Shown in pieces: positions 1-7,651 of a stretch of DNA of 64,000 nt. Position 1 is the stretch's first letter, and every line of letters begins with the position of its first letter. The stretch is from Amphritea balenae (GTDB lineage: Bacteria; Pseudomonadota; Gammaproteobacteria; Pseudomonadales; Balneatricaceae): NCBI RefSeq assembly GCF_003858655.1, contig NZ_RQXV01000009.1, positions 124,001-188,000 of the forward strand. Direction: 5' to 3'. Under the pieces are notes generated by a model. The model was given only the letters and a program-made list of their open reading frames with translations, was not told the DNA's origin and made no database searches. Both the position numbers and the translations under genes were made by a program.

Positions 1-152
1 AAAAAACCATCAACTTTAAGCCACAATAAAAGAGTTTCATCTTTAGGGCCCACACTGTTTGCTCATGCGATTTGATGACCAATGAGCCTTTAACTTAGAG
101 GCGTTTTTTGTTTGTTCTGAGGCCTGATCTGAGCCAATAACGGACATGTTCA

Positions 153-476
153 TCAGTGATTGATACGACGTGGTAGAGCTTTTCTTAATCCTTCAAGGAC
201 TTTGCTCCAACCCATTCGTTTTTTCCATAATTTGCCATTTACCCACACGTTATAGCAATCAATGCGGTTACTACGATATAGTTCTAATCGATGGGTAACA
301 GGAATACCCGTATCATAGTCTGTTATTTCAATTAATCTGCGCAGCGCAGGTAATTCAGGCGGGTATTCAGGATGAACACCATTAATCCTTTTTTCCTCTC
401 TGGCAACTCTCGCCTTCGCGAATTTAGTAACAGACTCCTGATACTCTCGGCTTCTACGATACATAGCTTTTCCCAT
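153..476 (-). CDS. Small basic protein of unknown function
   Basis: A 107-residue protein rich in Arg and Lys, with no signal peptide or membrane segment. I do not recognise a named family. It is the only minus-strand gene in the left 4.5 kb, where all other genes read rightward and carry attC sites at their 3' ends. No attC-like site is seen within the 150 bases after its stop, so it may not be a cassette. A second ATG four codons in (start at 464) is an alternative start behind a GGGAAAAG stretch. A 44-bp perfect palindrome lies just upstream. Coding is likely because the frame is open throughout and composition is protein-like, but function is unknown. Confidence 0.55.
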   Translation of the reverse strand: MGKAMYRRSREYQESVTKFAKARVAREEKRINGVHPEYPPELPALRRLIEITDYDTGIPVTHRLELYRSNRIDCYNVWVNGKLWKKRMGWSKVLEGLRKALPRRINH

Positions 477-494
477 CCATGGATTTAGAATGTA

Positions 495-538
495 CCGTGT
501 AAGGTAGCAAAGCTTGCAAGCTTTGCTACCTTACACGG
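495..538. repeat. Perfect 44-bp palindrome
   Basis: Every base from 495 to 516 pairs with 538 down to 517, the centre being GC with no loop. The right arm is followed by ordinary sequence, not a T-run, so a simple intrinsic terminator is not obvious. It separates the leftward gene at 153-476 from the rightward cassette genes. It could be a cruciform, the end of a small element, or a bidirectional stop signal. Confidence 0.9.
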
Positions 539-564
539 GCTCACTAATAAAGTTGTTATGTTTC

Positions 565-1065
565 ATGGAGAGTTCCGTGCTAAAGAAATTATTTAGTAAA
601 AAGGAAGACCTAAAAGAGAATGAGGTTCGTGTTGTCATCCCCGAAGAGGAGTTTGGCATTCTCGAGTGGAAAGAAGATGATTTGCCTTGTATTGGGGTCC
701 TTAACTCTGCGCTAAAAGATTTCGAACCAAAGAAGATATTTAGTTGGCACTTATCCGTTATCATTGATTACGAAGAGCTTATTGAAAAAGGTATGCCATC
801 TCAGGAAGAGCGAGGTATCGTAGATCCTTTCTGTGACCAGCTAGATGAAGAAATCAAAGCTGGTGGGAATGCGCTTTTTCTTATTCGTGAAACTTGGAAC
901 GGTACACGCAGAATGGTGTGGCGTGTCTATGATCCAGAAATAGCGGATGCACATTTAAAGTACATACTAGAGCATCACCGCTATCCTAGGCAGTTCGATT
1001 ATCACATGGCGCAAGACATGGAATGGGAGCAGGCTAAATGGTACTTCGATCAAATAAAAACATAA
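565..1065 (+). CDS. DUF695-like protein, cassette gene
   Basis: About 166 residues if it starts at the ATG at 565. An in-frame ATG at 514 lies inside the palindrome and is unlikely. The layout is that of DUF695 proteins as I know them: a W-x-L-x-V/I-x-I strand, a G-M/L-P turn (GMPSQEE), an L-x-E central helix, a strand with R-x-T/W-N-G-x-R, and a C-terminal D-x-x-W. The molecular role of that family is unknown. The stop codon is part of the attC-like site that follows, as is usual for gene cassettes. A GTTATG core-like string at 555-560 precedes the start, so this may be a complete cassette. Confidence 0.6.
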   Translation: MESSVLKKLFSKKEDLKENEVRVVIPEEEFGILEWKEDDLPCIGVLNSALKDFEPKKIFSWHLSVIIDYEELIEKGMPSQEERGIVDPFCDQLDEEIKAGGNALFLIRETWNGTRRMVWRVYDPEIADAHLKYILEHHRYPRQFDYHMAQDMEWEQAKWYFDQIKT

Positions 1066-1129
1066 CAAGAAAAGGCAGCATCGCCCTACGGGCTGGACGG
1101 CTCCGCCGCCGCTGCTTTTGGCGTTATGC
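1063..1129 (+). repeat. attC-like recombination site
   Basis: Begins TAACAAG, overlapping the stop of the preceding gene, and ends GGCGTTATGC. Inner arms AAAAGGCAGC (from 1070) and GCTGCTTTT (from 1111) are complementary, with GCCCTACGGGC between them. This is the imperfect palindrome expected of an integron attC site. Confidence 0.75.
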
Positions 1130-1164
1130 TTCAACCTAGCTATGGAAGTTGATCACAGGTAAAT

Positions 1165-2280
1165 ATGGAAAAAGATACTGAAACATCGACTCAGCCTACT
1201 GTGAGTTTTTCTGAACTTCCAAAAGAAACGCAAGACTTGGTGCGTAAAGCACAGCTTAAGCACAAAATATCGGAGCAATATCATCAGCAATATTTTGGAG
1301 ATACTCCATCAGTAAATGGCGTTCATGTATATGGCCGCATGTTGGTATCAGTGCGTGGAAATATATATCAGTCAAATGATCCTGATTTCGACTGGGAGAC
1401 ACCCGCAGACTTTCTCGTATCGTACTTAAAAAGTAGTTTTGGAGATCTTTGGTTAGAAGAGGAACTAGCAAAAGACTATAGGGAAATGCATGAAGTTGCT
1501 AAGTGGTATACAAAAGGTGTTCCAAATCTAGAAGAGAATGCCTCAGATCGTTGGGGAAAGCCAAATGGCAAAGCTTTATCATTGCTTCACTTAGCTTATG
1601 ACCTTTTTGTCCTTGAAAGTGTAGATCAATTACCAGACTTTATTCTTAATCGGCTTAGAAATAAACAGAATTTTAATGGCTCTAGGTACGAGCTTTTTGT
1701 ATTCGCCACATTAATTAGAGCTGGGTTCACATTAGAGCATAGCGATGAGAAATCTGGCAAAAACGGTCGTGTGCCAGAATGTTTGGCTATTCATACCGAA
1801 ACAAATCAAAAAGTTTATATCGAAGCTAAAACTAGGAATGTAAAGAATGTGCTTGGTTCTAGCCAAGGGAAGTCGAAGAAGATAAGGCTTTACGACAAGC
1901 TTAAAGACGCAATGCAAAAGAATGTCGATGGACCTTACCTTATATTTGTCGATGTTAATCACCCTAATATGAAGGCAGAAAAAGGACATCGTGAATTTGA
2001 AAAATTAAGGTCTGAATATAGAAAGCTAGAGAAATCACACAAAGAATCAATGCCAAATTTAGTGTGCTTTACAAATATCCCTTTTCACTATGGCGCAAAC
2101 GGCACGTCTCCAGGTAGCAACATGATAGGCTTCATGATTCCACGTTATCCAAAATATAAAATGCTAAACAAAGTGTTACAAGAATTGGATTCATCATTAA
2201 ATAAATATGATTACCTGCCTAAAGAATTTCAAGAAAGCAGTGAACATGCAGATCGTATACTTGATAATGTCAAAGCATAA
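1165..2280 (+). CDS. PD-(D/E)XK nuclease-like protein, cassette gene
   Basis: A 371-residue soluble protein with no signal peptide. I do not know a named family, but the middle (about residues 170-225) reads like a restriction-endonuclease fold: GSRYELFVFATLIRAGF (helix with a conserved Glu), then an acidic residue in VPE, then the strand YIEAKTRN, which carries the E-x-K signature. The flanking N-terminal and C-terminal parts are unassigned. The stop overlaps the next attC-like site, so this is a gene cassette. Nuclease-like cassettes are often defence or toxin genes; that role is inference here. Start ATG at 1165 is the first after the preceding attC site. Confidence 0.6.
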   Translation: MEKDTETSTQPTVSFSELPKETQDLVRKAQLKHKISEQYHQQYFGDTPSVNGVHVYGRMLVSVRGNIYQSNDPDFDWETPADFLVSYLKSSFGDLWLEEELAKDYREMHEVAKWYTKGVPNLEENASDRWGKPNGKALSLLHLAYDLFVLESVDQLPDFILNRLRNKQNFNGSRYELFVFATLIRAGFTLEHSDEKSGKNGRVPECLAIHTETNQKVYIEAKTRNVKNVLGSSQGKSKKIRLYDKLKDAMQKNVDGPYLIFVDVNHPNMKAEKGHREFEKLRSEYRKLEKSHKESMPNLVCFTNIPFHYGANGTSPGSNMIGFMIPRYPKYKMLNKVLQELDSSLNKYDYLPKEFQESSEHADRILDNVKA

Positions 2281-2355
2281 CAAGGCAATGGTTCAGATTT
2301 TTGTAAGCTCCGGCTTCGCCTCCACTTACAAAAACAGCACATTGCGGCGTTAAGC
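2278..2355 (+). repeat. attC-like recombination site
   Basis: TAACAAGG at the left end, GCGTTAAGC at the right, with complementary inner arms TTTTGTAAG and CTTACAAAA and a CTCCGGCTTCGCC turn. Typical cassette-end palindrome. Confidence 0.75.
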
Positions 2356-2364
2356 ATACAAGTC

Positions 2365-2649
2365 ATGCCAAGGATTAAATCAGCATCAGAGAAGGCAGCC
2401 GGGAAGTTAATCTCTGCTATTCAAAAAGAATGGGGAGAAGAACTAGGTTTTCCAATTGCCGAAGAAAGTGAAGACGTTATGGGTTTGGCTCATAGCCTCT
2501 TACAGGCTAGAACTTCCAGTAAAATGAAGGAAGTCCTCGATGGGGCAACAATTACCCAATATCTTGGCGAAGAATGGGTGAGCAATCACCCAAGTGTAAT
2601 TCCGGCTATTGAAAGTTTAATTAAAGCCATGGAGCAAGAAGATGCTTAA
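2365..2649 (+). CDS. Hypothetical 94-residue cassette protein
   Basis: Small, mostly helical-looking acidic protein with no membrane segment. I do not recognise the family. The start is the ATG 10 bases after the preceding attC-like site, and the stop TAA opens the following one, so it forms a compact gene cassette of about 390 bases. No typical toxin or antitoxin motif is visible. Confidence 0.6.
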   Translation: MPRIKSASEKAAGKLISAIQKEWGEELGFPIAEESEDVMGLAHSLLQARTSSKMKEVLDGATITQYLGEEWVSNHPSVIPAIESLIKAMEQEDA

Positions 2650-2742
2650 CCAGGCAAAGCAGCGGACGTCCTAAATCGTCACACCTTTTGCTTGCGCAAA
2701 AGCTGCGCCAATTTGCTCCGACCACTGTTTGCGGCGTTATAA
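2647..2742 (+). repeat. attC-like recombination site
   Basis: Starts TAACCAGGCAAAGCAGC and ends GCGGCGTTATAAC, about 96 bases, longer than the other sites here. Inner dyads include CTTTTGC / GCAAAAG. The left TAACCA differs from the TAACAA of its neighbours. Confidence 0.65.
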
Positions 2743-3012
2743 CGCTCTAAGATTTTTAATCTGAGTTCAGTTATTATCAGGTAATCACTGCCACCCGTTG
2801 GCAGTCCAGCATCAAGGATGTGCTGTGTATTCTCTTCAGCGATTTTGTTCCTGGTGCCATAGGTAAGTTTGCAGTATCGGCACCGCCTTCTCAGTCATTC
2901 GGGTGTGCCATCCAGCAGGCTTTTATTAGCGGGACAGCATTGCAGTTCTGGCCCAATATTAATGAGCATAGGCACATTACATGGAAGTAGTTAATACAGC
3001 AGTTCGCTTCTA
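2743..3012. other. Cassette-sized stretch without a convincing gene
   Basis: 270 bases between two attC-like sites. The longest forward reading frame with an ATG (2818) gives only about 14 codons. A CCACCCGTTGGCAG-type dyad lies near its start. It is either a non-coding cassette or the decayed body of one. Confidence 0.5.
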
Positions 3013-3091
3013 TAACAAGGCAAGCCACGAACACCCGCAAGCGGGTTGGACTCGTCGCTGCGCTCCTCGCCCGTGCTCGCGGCGTTAGGGT
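3013..3091 (+). repeat. attC-like recombination site
   Basis: Begins TAACAAGGCAAGCCACG and ends GCGGCGTTAGGG. The interior holds CACCCGCAAGCGGG and CTCGTCGCTGCGCTCCTCG dyads. It closes the gene-less cassette to its left. Confidence 0.75.
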
Positions 3092-3105
3092 TCTAGTACC
3101 GAATT

Positions 3106-3678
3106 ATGCATAAATTACTTATTACAGTCATAGTCCTTTTTCTCGTGTCAGGGTGCATCGAGCGTTCGTGCCAAGATAACTTGGATCCTAGCACTCCTTT
3201 TAATAAAGCCATCGCAGCACTGATTGACGACAAAGATGATTCTGAAGTGTTCGTACTTCTGAAAGATGGCCTTAATGTCAATTACCAAAATGCTTGTGGT
3301 GCCAGCCTTCTTCACATGGCTGCCATAGGTGGGCAACAAGCGTTAGCTGACAACCTTCTACAACGTTCAGCCAACCCAAATATTGTAAACTGGCAAGGCC
3401 AAACACCTGTATTCATGGCTGCAAATTGGTCAGAGAATGGTATTCTTTTAAAGTTATTGGAATCAGGGGGTGACCCCAACATTGTCGTTAAAAACGACAC
3501 TTCCATCTACAATACTCCTTTATTAATAGCTACTGTAAATAACAACGTAGAGAGCGTCAAAATTTTAGTATCACACGGTGGCGACATAAGTTACGTCAAT
3601 ACCAAGGGAATATCAGTATCTTCACTAGCTAAGGAAAAAGGCTTTCTCGAAATACTGGAGCTTTCGCGCAATGATTAA
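3106..3678 (+). CDS. Ankyrin-repeat lipoprotein, cassette gene
   Basis: 190 residues. The N-terminus is a lipoprotein signal (MHKLLITVIVLFLVSGC) with lipobox VSGC, so the mature protein should be anchored to a membrane in the periplasm. The rest is made of about four ankyrin repeats (for example GASLLHMAAIGGQQALADNL and GQTPVFMAANW), a protein-protein binding scaffold. It sits between two attC-like sites as a cassette. A second ankyrin lipoprotein of similar length lies on the minus strand at 38376-38912, in the other mobile region of this window. The partner is unknown. Confidence 0.8.
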   Translation: MHKLLITVIVLFLVSGCIERSCQDNLDPSTPFNKAIAALIDDKDDSEVFVLLKDGLNVNYQNACGASLLHMAAIGGQQALADNLLQRSANPNIVNWQGQTPVFMAANWSENGILLKLLESGGDPNIVVKNDTSIYNTPLLIATVNNNVESVKILVSHGGDISYVNTKGISVSSLAKEKGFLEILELSRND

Positions 3679-3680
3679 CC

Positions 3681-3753
3681 CTAACAAGTTACAGCAGTTT
3701 ACAGCCTACGGCTGTCGGACTCGCTCTACTCGCCGCTGTGTAAGGCGTTAGGC
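3681..3753 (+). repeat. attC-like recombination site
   Basis: TAACAAGTTACAGCAG at the left and CGCCGCTGTGTAAGGCGTTAGGC at the right. The outer arms pair imperfectly and there is an inner AGCCTACGGCT hairpin. The right end is a canonical GTTAGGC core. Confidence 0.8.
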
Positions 3754-3760
3754 ATACGCA

Positions 3761-4135
3761 ATGGCACAGTCAGTAGATATAAAATTTATTGAAAAAGCAG
3801 AGGCAGAACTCGGCGTCTCCTTGCCCAATTGGTATAGAGTTTCTATGCAGTCCTTAAATGGGGGTAGCGTAAGCTTCGGAGGTGAGGCTTGGGAGTTATA
3901 CCCAATTCTGGATTTGACAAATAAAAAGAGTATTCGGAAAACCGGCGACAACTTAGTTTTGAACCAGAAGTCAGCTCAGGACTGGCCTGGCTTTCCGAGC
4001 AATGCTATTGCCATAGGAGAAAACGGAACTGGCGACCATATCGTGCTACTTATCTTGGATGGTGGCATTGCAGATACTAGGGTATACCACTGGCTCCATG
4101 AAACAGGAAAGTGCATTGATGTCACCAATGCCTAA
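3761..4135 (+). CDS. SMI1/KNR4 (SUKH) family protein, cassette gene
   Basis: 124 residues with the usual SMI1/KNR4 order: an N-terminal helix ending in LGVSLPNWYRV, then N-G-G, then a W-E-L-Y-P strand, and late in the protein a FPSNAIAIGENGTGDHI segment followed by VYHW. In bacteria this superfamily often provides immunity to polymorphic toxins. No toxin gene is adjacent, so an orphan immunity role is inference. The gene starts 7 bases after one attC-like site and ends in the next. Confidence 0.75.
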   Translation: MAQSVDIKFIEKAEAELGVSLPNWYRVSMQSLNGGSVSFGGEAWELYPILDLTNKKSIRKTGDNLVLNQKSAQDWPGFPSNAIAIGENGTGDHIVLLILDGGIADTRVYHWLHETGKCIDVTNA

Positions 4136-4214
4136 CAAGGCGGTGTTGTCGCCTTCGGCTGGGACTGCCATTCCGCTGGCGCTCCATGTCAGCCCCAAAC
4201 CACGGCTTTAATAG
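4133..4214 (+). repeat. attC-like site with weak right core
   Basis: TAACAAGGCGG at the left, internal GTCGCCTTCGGCTGGGACTG and complementary segments, then CCACGGCTTTAATAGAC. The right core departs from GCGTTRRRY, so the site may be degenerate. Confidence 0.55.
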
Positions 4215-4227
4215 ACATTAGATCAGT

Positions 4228-4488
4228 ATGTTAGAAGTAATACGGACTATTACTGTTGGACTTCTATTCGTTCTCTATCTTTTTGAATATGCGACAGACT
4301 TGGCTAATGAAAAGAACAGATTTTTTGTGAGTTGTGTTCTTCTAACAGCTACATCATGCATGATTTATTTTTATGATGTGCAATCAGTAACTGATAAATT
4401 TTCTGCTTTGTTGGTGGCTGTGTTTTTTGTAAGCGGCATATATTTCTTTTATGCAATAACAACTTGGATTCGTAGAAATGCCAATTAA
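4228..4488 (+). CDS. Small membrane protein, cassette gene
   Basis: 86 residues with three probable membrane helices (residues about 5-24, 33-50 and 58-78) and a short Arg-rich C-terminus. I do not recognise the family. It is the last cassette of the array; its stop opens the final attC-like site. Membrane proteins of this size are common among integron cassettes, mostly without known function. Confidence 0.6.
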   Translation: MLEVIRTITVGLLFVLYLFEYATDLANEKNRFFVSCVLLTATSCMIYFYDVQSVTDKFSALLVAVFFVSGIYFFYAITTWIRRNAN

Positions 4489-4557
4489 CCAGTCAAGGCA
4501 GCGAGGGCGCTTCGCGCCGGGACACGCAAATGCGTGCCCCTGCTTGAGGCGTTAATG
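4486..4557 (+). repeat. attC-like recombination site, last of the array
   Basis: Begins TAACCAGTCAAGGCAG and ends CTGCTTGAGGCGTTAATG. CAAGGCAG pairs with CTGCTTG; inner hairpins GGCGCTTCGCGCC and CACGCAAATGCGTG. After this site the sequence shifts to the kor operon. Confidence 0.75.
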
Positions 4558-4635
4558 ACTCCATTGGGTTTTAAGCTTGGTTTTACCTCGTTTCCACGGA
4601 CAGTCAGTTAAGAGCAGTCTGAGTTAGCTTACGCT

Positions 4636-4669
4636 CTTCTCTGTGTCCTCTGCGCCCTCTGTGGTGAAA
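4636..4669. repeat. Scattered intergenic repeat
   Basis: Contains CTCTGTGTCCTCTGCGCC followed by CTCTGTGGTGAAA, a string I recognise as a widespread intergenic repeat in proteobacterial genomes. Its translation (HRGRRGHREE) explains a spurious frame on the minus strand. Confidence 0.5.
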
Positions 4670-4745
4670 CAAGCTCTTAACATGACTCTGGGCTACTGCG
4701 GTAAACCGCTCATATAACTCATTCCCCCAACCGGCGATAAGCCAT

Positions 4746-4775
4746 AAAAACCGCCTGGTAAGGCGGTTCTTTATC
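4746..4775 (-). terminator. Intrinsic terminator of korAB
   Basis: On the minus strand a stem ACCGCC / GGCGGT is followed by a T-run (TTTTTAT), 30-60 bases after the korB stop. Confidence 0.75.
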
Positions 4776-4805
4776 AATGACCAGGCAGGCTCTTCAATAA
4801 CAAGC

Positions 4806-5618
4806 TTACACGGCGAACTGCTCTTCAAGCACTTCTAAGCTATCAACCTGTGCCTTAAGGTCTGGCTGATAGGGTTTCCTATTGCCCTTATACAGCACAC
4901 CCAGGTTTAGATTGTCGTCGGTCATCAGTCGTCTGGCAGCTTGGGCCGGATCACTGGTAGCCTCCACCGGTGCTTGTCTGACCTGCTTTTTCCATTCCAA
5001 CTGATCACGATTGTAGGTGATACAAGGACTAAGGATATGTACCAGCGAGAAGCCAGGATGCTCGATCGCCTGTTTCAGGATCGGCACGGCGCCATTAGCG
5101 TCGGTACCCGATACACGGGCGATAAAGTTAGCACCCGAGGCCAGCCCCACCACCAATGGATGGAACGGATTGATACCGGTTCCGCCAGGCGTCAGTTTGC
5201 CCTTCTCCCAGTCGGGTGCGCTGGTGGGCGAGGCCTGACCTTTGGTCATGCCGTAGAGTTGGTTATCCATCACAATATAGGTCAGGTTAACGTTACGCCG
5301 ACAGGCATGGAGAAAATGGTTACCCCCGATCGAGAAACCGTCGCCATCGCCGCTGGCTACGATAACAGTCTGATCCGGACGCGAGACTTTAAGTCCGGTC
5401 GCCAGTGGCAAAGCCCGGCCATGCACACCATGAAAACCGAAGGTTTTCAGGTAAGCGGGAATCCGTGACGAACAGCCGATGCCGGAGATCACCGACACCT
5501 GCTCAGGTGACAGTTGTAGCTCGGCCAGTGTCTTGGTCAGCGATAGCAGCACCCCGTAGTCGCCGCAACCCGGACACCATACTGGCTTGACCCCTGACTT
5601 ATAGTCCTTGGCCGCCAT
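4806..5618 (-). CDS. korB: 2-oxoglutarate:ferredoxin oxidoreductase, beta subunit
   Basis: The thiamine-diphosphate-binding half of a two-subunit 2-oxoacid:ferredoxin oxidoreductase, which decarboxylates 2-oxoglutarate to succinyl-CoA and passes two electrons to ferredoxin. Visible features are the early WCPGCGDYGV motif (Fe-S cysteines), the cofactor motif GDGDGFSIGGNH and the downstream DNQLYGMTKGQ, the pattern of the Kor branch. I place the start at the ATG at 5618 (MAAKDYKSG...), which follows a strong AAGGGGG; upstream in-frame starts (GTG 5678, ATG 5666) exist. It lies downstream of korA. In Thauera-type benzoate degraders KorAB regenerates reduced ferredoxin for benzoyl-CoA reductase, which fits this neighbourhood. 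Confidence 0.88.
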   Translation of the reverse strand: MAAKDYKSGVKPVWCPGCGDYGVLLSLTKTLAELQLSPEQVSVISGIGCSSRIPAYLKTFGFHGVHGRALPLATGLKVSRPDQTVIVASGDGDGFSIGGNHFLHACRRNVNLTYIVMDNQLYGMTKGQASPTSAPDWEKGKLTPGGTGINPFHPLVVGLASGANFIARVSGTDANGAVPILKQAIEHPGFSLVHILSPCITYNRDQLEWKKQVRQAPVEATSDPAQAARRLMTDDNLNLGVLYKGNRKPYQPDLKAQVDSLEVLEEQFAV

Positions 5619-5668
5619 GATCTGGCAACCCCCTTCGGATAAATGTGTTCCTGTAGTCGCAATCATGA

Positions 5669-7393
5669 TCAGCTCCACTCGCTAAGGGTTTTAAGAACAT
5701 CGGATGGACGGATAGCCAGAGGTCCCGGCACTGCCATCGAACGGACTTGCGCATCGATATCATATTGAGCACGTAAATAGCGATAAAACTGTCCGCTATG
5801 ACTCTGTTCAACTACCAATACTTTACTGATTCCCTGTAACGAATCGGCCAATTTCTCTGGCTGAGCCGGTGACAGTAAACGCATGGCGATCAAACGTACC
5901 TTCTTACCCTCAGCCTGCATAGCGGCTACCGCTTCACTGGCAGCACCGTAACTCGATCCCCAGGTCAGTACCGCCACCTCAGCATCGTCGCTACCTTCTA
6001 TTTCGGCCCAATGGCTTGAGAACTCATAATTGGTCAGTTTATGCAGTCGCTTATCCATCTGTAGATGGTGATCATCGGCTTTACTGGAAGGTAATCCTGT
6101 CGGCGTATGCGCCAATCCATCGGCACAGTACTGACCGCCAGCCTGCCCCGGAATCGACATAGGTGAAATACCTGATTCGGTATTGGCATAGCGTTGATAG
6201 TCTTCATCCAGCGTTGCCGGCACCTCGCGTTCGGCTACCATTCCCACATCTTGCTGTCTTGGAATGATCGCCCGGGTCTGTCCCAGCGCCTGATCCGATA
6301 ACACGATGGCAGCCGTTTGCAGCTTCTCGGCTAACACCACCGACCATTGAGTAGTGAATACACAGTCGCCGATAGTTAATGGTGCCAACACCAGATGCGG
6401 GGCATCACCATGAAGCCCGTAGAGGGCGATATTCAGATCCGATTGTTCAGACTTGGTTGGAATACCGGTAGAGGGGCCTCCGCGCATCACATCGATAACC
6501 ACAATCGGGGTTTCTGATGCGACCGCCAGTCCAATCGATTCCATCATCAACGCCAAACCAGGGCCAGAAGTGGCCGTTAAAGAGGGTGTGCCGCCAAAGG
6601 ATCCACCGATAATCTGGGTCACCGATGCTAATTCGTCTTCAGCCTGTACCAGCGCGCCACCCAGCTTAGGTAACGCCGGTGCCAACCACTCAAGCACTTC
6701 GGTGGCCGGGGTAATCGGGTAGGCGGCAACAAAACGCACCCCGCCACGAACCGCACCTAAACCACAGGCTTCGTTGCCGGAGATATTCCAGCGTGCTTCC
6801 TGACTGGTAGTCTCGGCCTCGGTATTGACCGCCAGGCTATTAAAGCTAGGCAGCGCCTTGGCAGCCTCCATACCCGCACGTACCGACTCCATACCCGCGC
6901 TGACCGCATCTGCTCCTTTACGGCCTAAAGCCTTATCGATCACCTGGGCGACGGCCTCTTCGGGTAATCCCACGATAGCTGCCGCAACGCCCAGCGCCAC
7001 CATGTTGGGACGGCCACCGCTGACGCTCTTGGCTATTTTGGGTAGATCCAGTTGAAACTGCTGTCCAGCCGCTTCGGCGAAAATCGCAGGTGCCTCGCCT
7101 GGGCCAACAATTAAACTATCAGCGTCGAGCGGGATCTCAGCGGCAAAACGATCGGCGTTTTTCCAATCAATCCCCAGCAAAATATCATAACGATCCTGAT
7201 GAGCTAACACCGGCTCCGACGACAAGCGCAACATTGCTGCCGCCTCTCCGCCTCGTATTTGTGGACCAGCAGATCGGGTCATCATCCCGAACCAACCTGC
7301 ACGACCTGCCGCCTCTAACAGCAAGTTACCCGCAGTCATTACACCTGAACCGCCACTACCAGTCATGGTGATGGATATAGAAGGTACCGTCAT
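5669..7393 (-). CDS. korA: 2-oxoglutarate:ferredoxin oxidoreductase, fused gamma-alpha subunit
   Basis: 574 residues. Residues 1-190 are the gamma domain (GSGGSGVMTAGNLLLEAA, SAGPQIRGGEAA), and residues 205-574 are the alpha domain with GNEACGLGAVRGG, the AYPITPATEVLEWL motif and the TATSGPGLALM motif. The gamma-alpha fusion and length are those of the KorA type. Start ATG at 7393 follows GGGGAG. It is transcribed with korB, which begins about 50 bases after its stop (or overlapping, if an earlier start is used). Divergent from the rnf operon, with a 250-bp shared promoter region. Confidence 0.9.
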   Translation of the reverse strand: MTVPSISITMTGSGGSGVMTAGNLLLEAAGRAGWFGMMTRSAGPQIRGGEAAAMLRLSSEPVLAHQDRYDILLGIDWKNADRFAAEIPLDADSLIVGPGEAPAIFAEAAGQQFQLDLPKIAKSVSGGRPNMVALGVAAAIVGLPEEAVAQVIDKALGRKGADAVSAGMESVRAGMEAAKALPSFNSLAVNTEAETTSQEARWNISGNEACGLGAVRGGVRFVAAYPITPATEVLEWLAPALPKLGGALVQAEDELASVTQIIGGSFGGTPSLTATSGPGLALMMESIGLAVASETPIVVIDVMRGGPSTGIPTKSEQSDLNIALYGLHGDAPHLVLAPLTIGDCVFTTQWSVVLAEKLQTAAIVLSDQALGQTRAIIPRQQDVGMVAEREVPATLDEDYQRYANTESGISPMSIPGQAGGQYCADGLAHTPTGLPSSKADDHHLQMDKRLHKLTNYEFSSHWAEIEGSDDAEVAVLTWGSSYGAASEAVAAMQAEGKKVRLIAMRLLSPAQPEKLADSLQGISKVLVVEQSHSGQFYRYLRAQYDIDAQVRSMAVPGPLAIRPSDVLKTLSEWS

Positions 7394-7498
7394 ATGGGTT
7401 ACTCCCCGTGTATTGGTTAAGCGATGACGCTCTTCTGTGTTAAAGGCATGACCGCAAATGAACTTGAGTGAAGGTCTTCGTGGCGTTCCATTTTAAAC

Positions 7499-7559
7499 TT
7501 GACGCTAACGAGAACATTAATCTAGTATAATCACAACTTAACGCCAACGTAAACATTTA
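7499..7559 (+). promoter_or_regulatory. Promoter of the rnf operon with a direct repeat
   Basis: TTGACG at 7499-7504, 18-base spacer, TAGTAT at 7523-7528. Two similar 22-base strings, TTGACGCTAACGAGAACATT (7499) and TTAACGCCAACGTAAACATT (7538), lie 39 bases apart and could be operator copies. The first closely resembles the had promoter at 53983-54012 (same TTGACG, CG and AACATTA at the same spacing). Confidence 0.5.
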
Positions 7560-7651
7560 CTTTTCATTAAGCAGAATGTTTCTTAGCCACTCGACATCAG
7601 GCTTTAAAGGCGAAACAAAAACAGTCATATTTCAACAGGTTGGAAAACTCT

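Noticed and set aside
4604-4828. 74-codon minus-strand frame (HRGRRGHREE type)
   Set aside because: Translation of a widespread intergenic DNA repeat; also runs into the korB 3' end. Not a gene.
5669-7393. Pyruvate or indolepyruvate oxidoreductase instead of Kor
   Set aside because: The gamma-alpha fusion, the small beta subunit and the GDGDGFSIGGNH motif fit KorAB, and the neighbourhood needs a ferredoxin-reducing 2-oxoglutarate enzyme.
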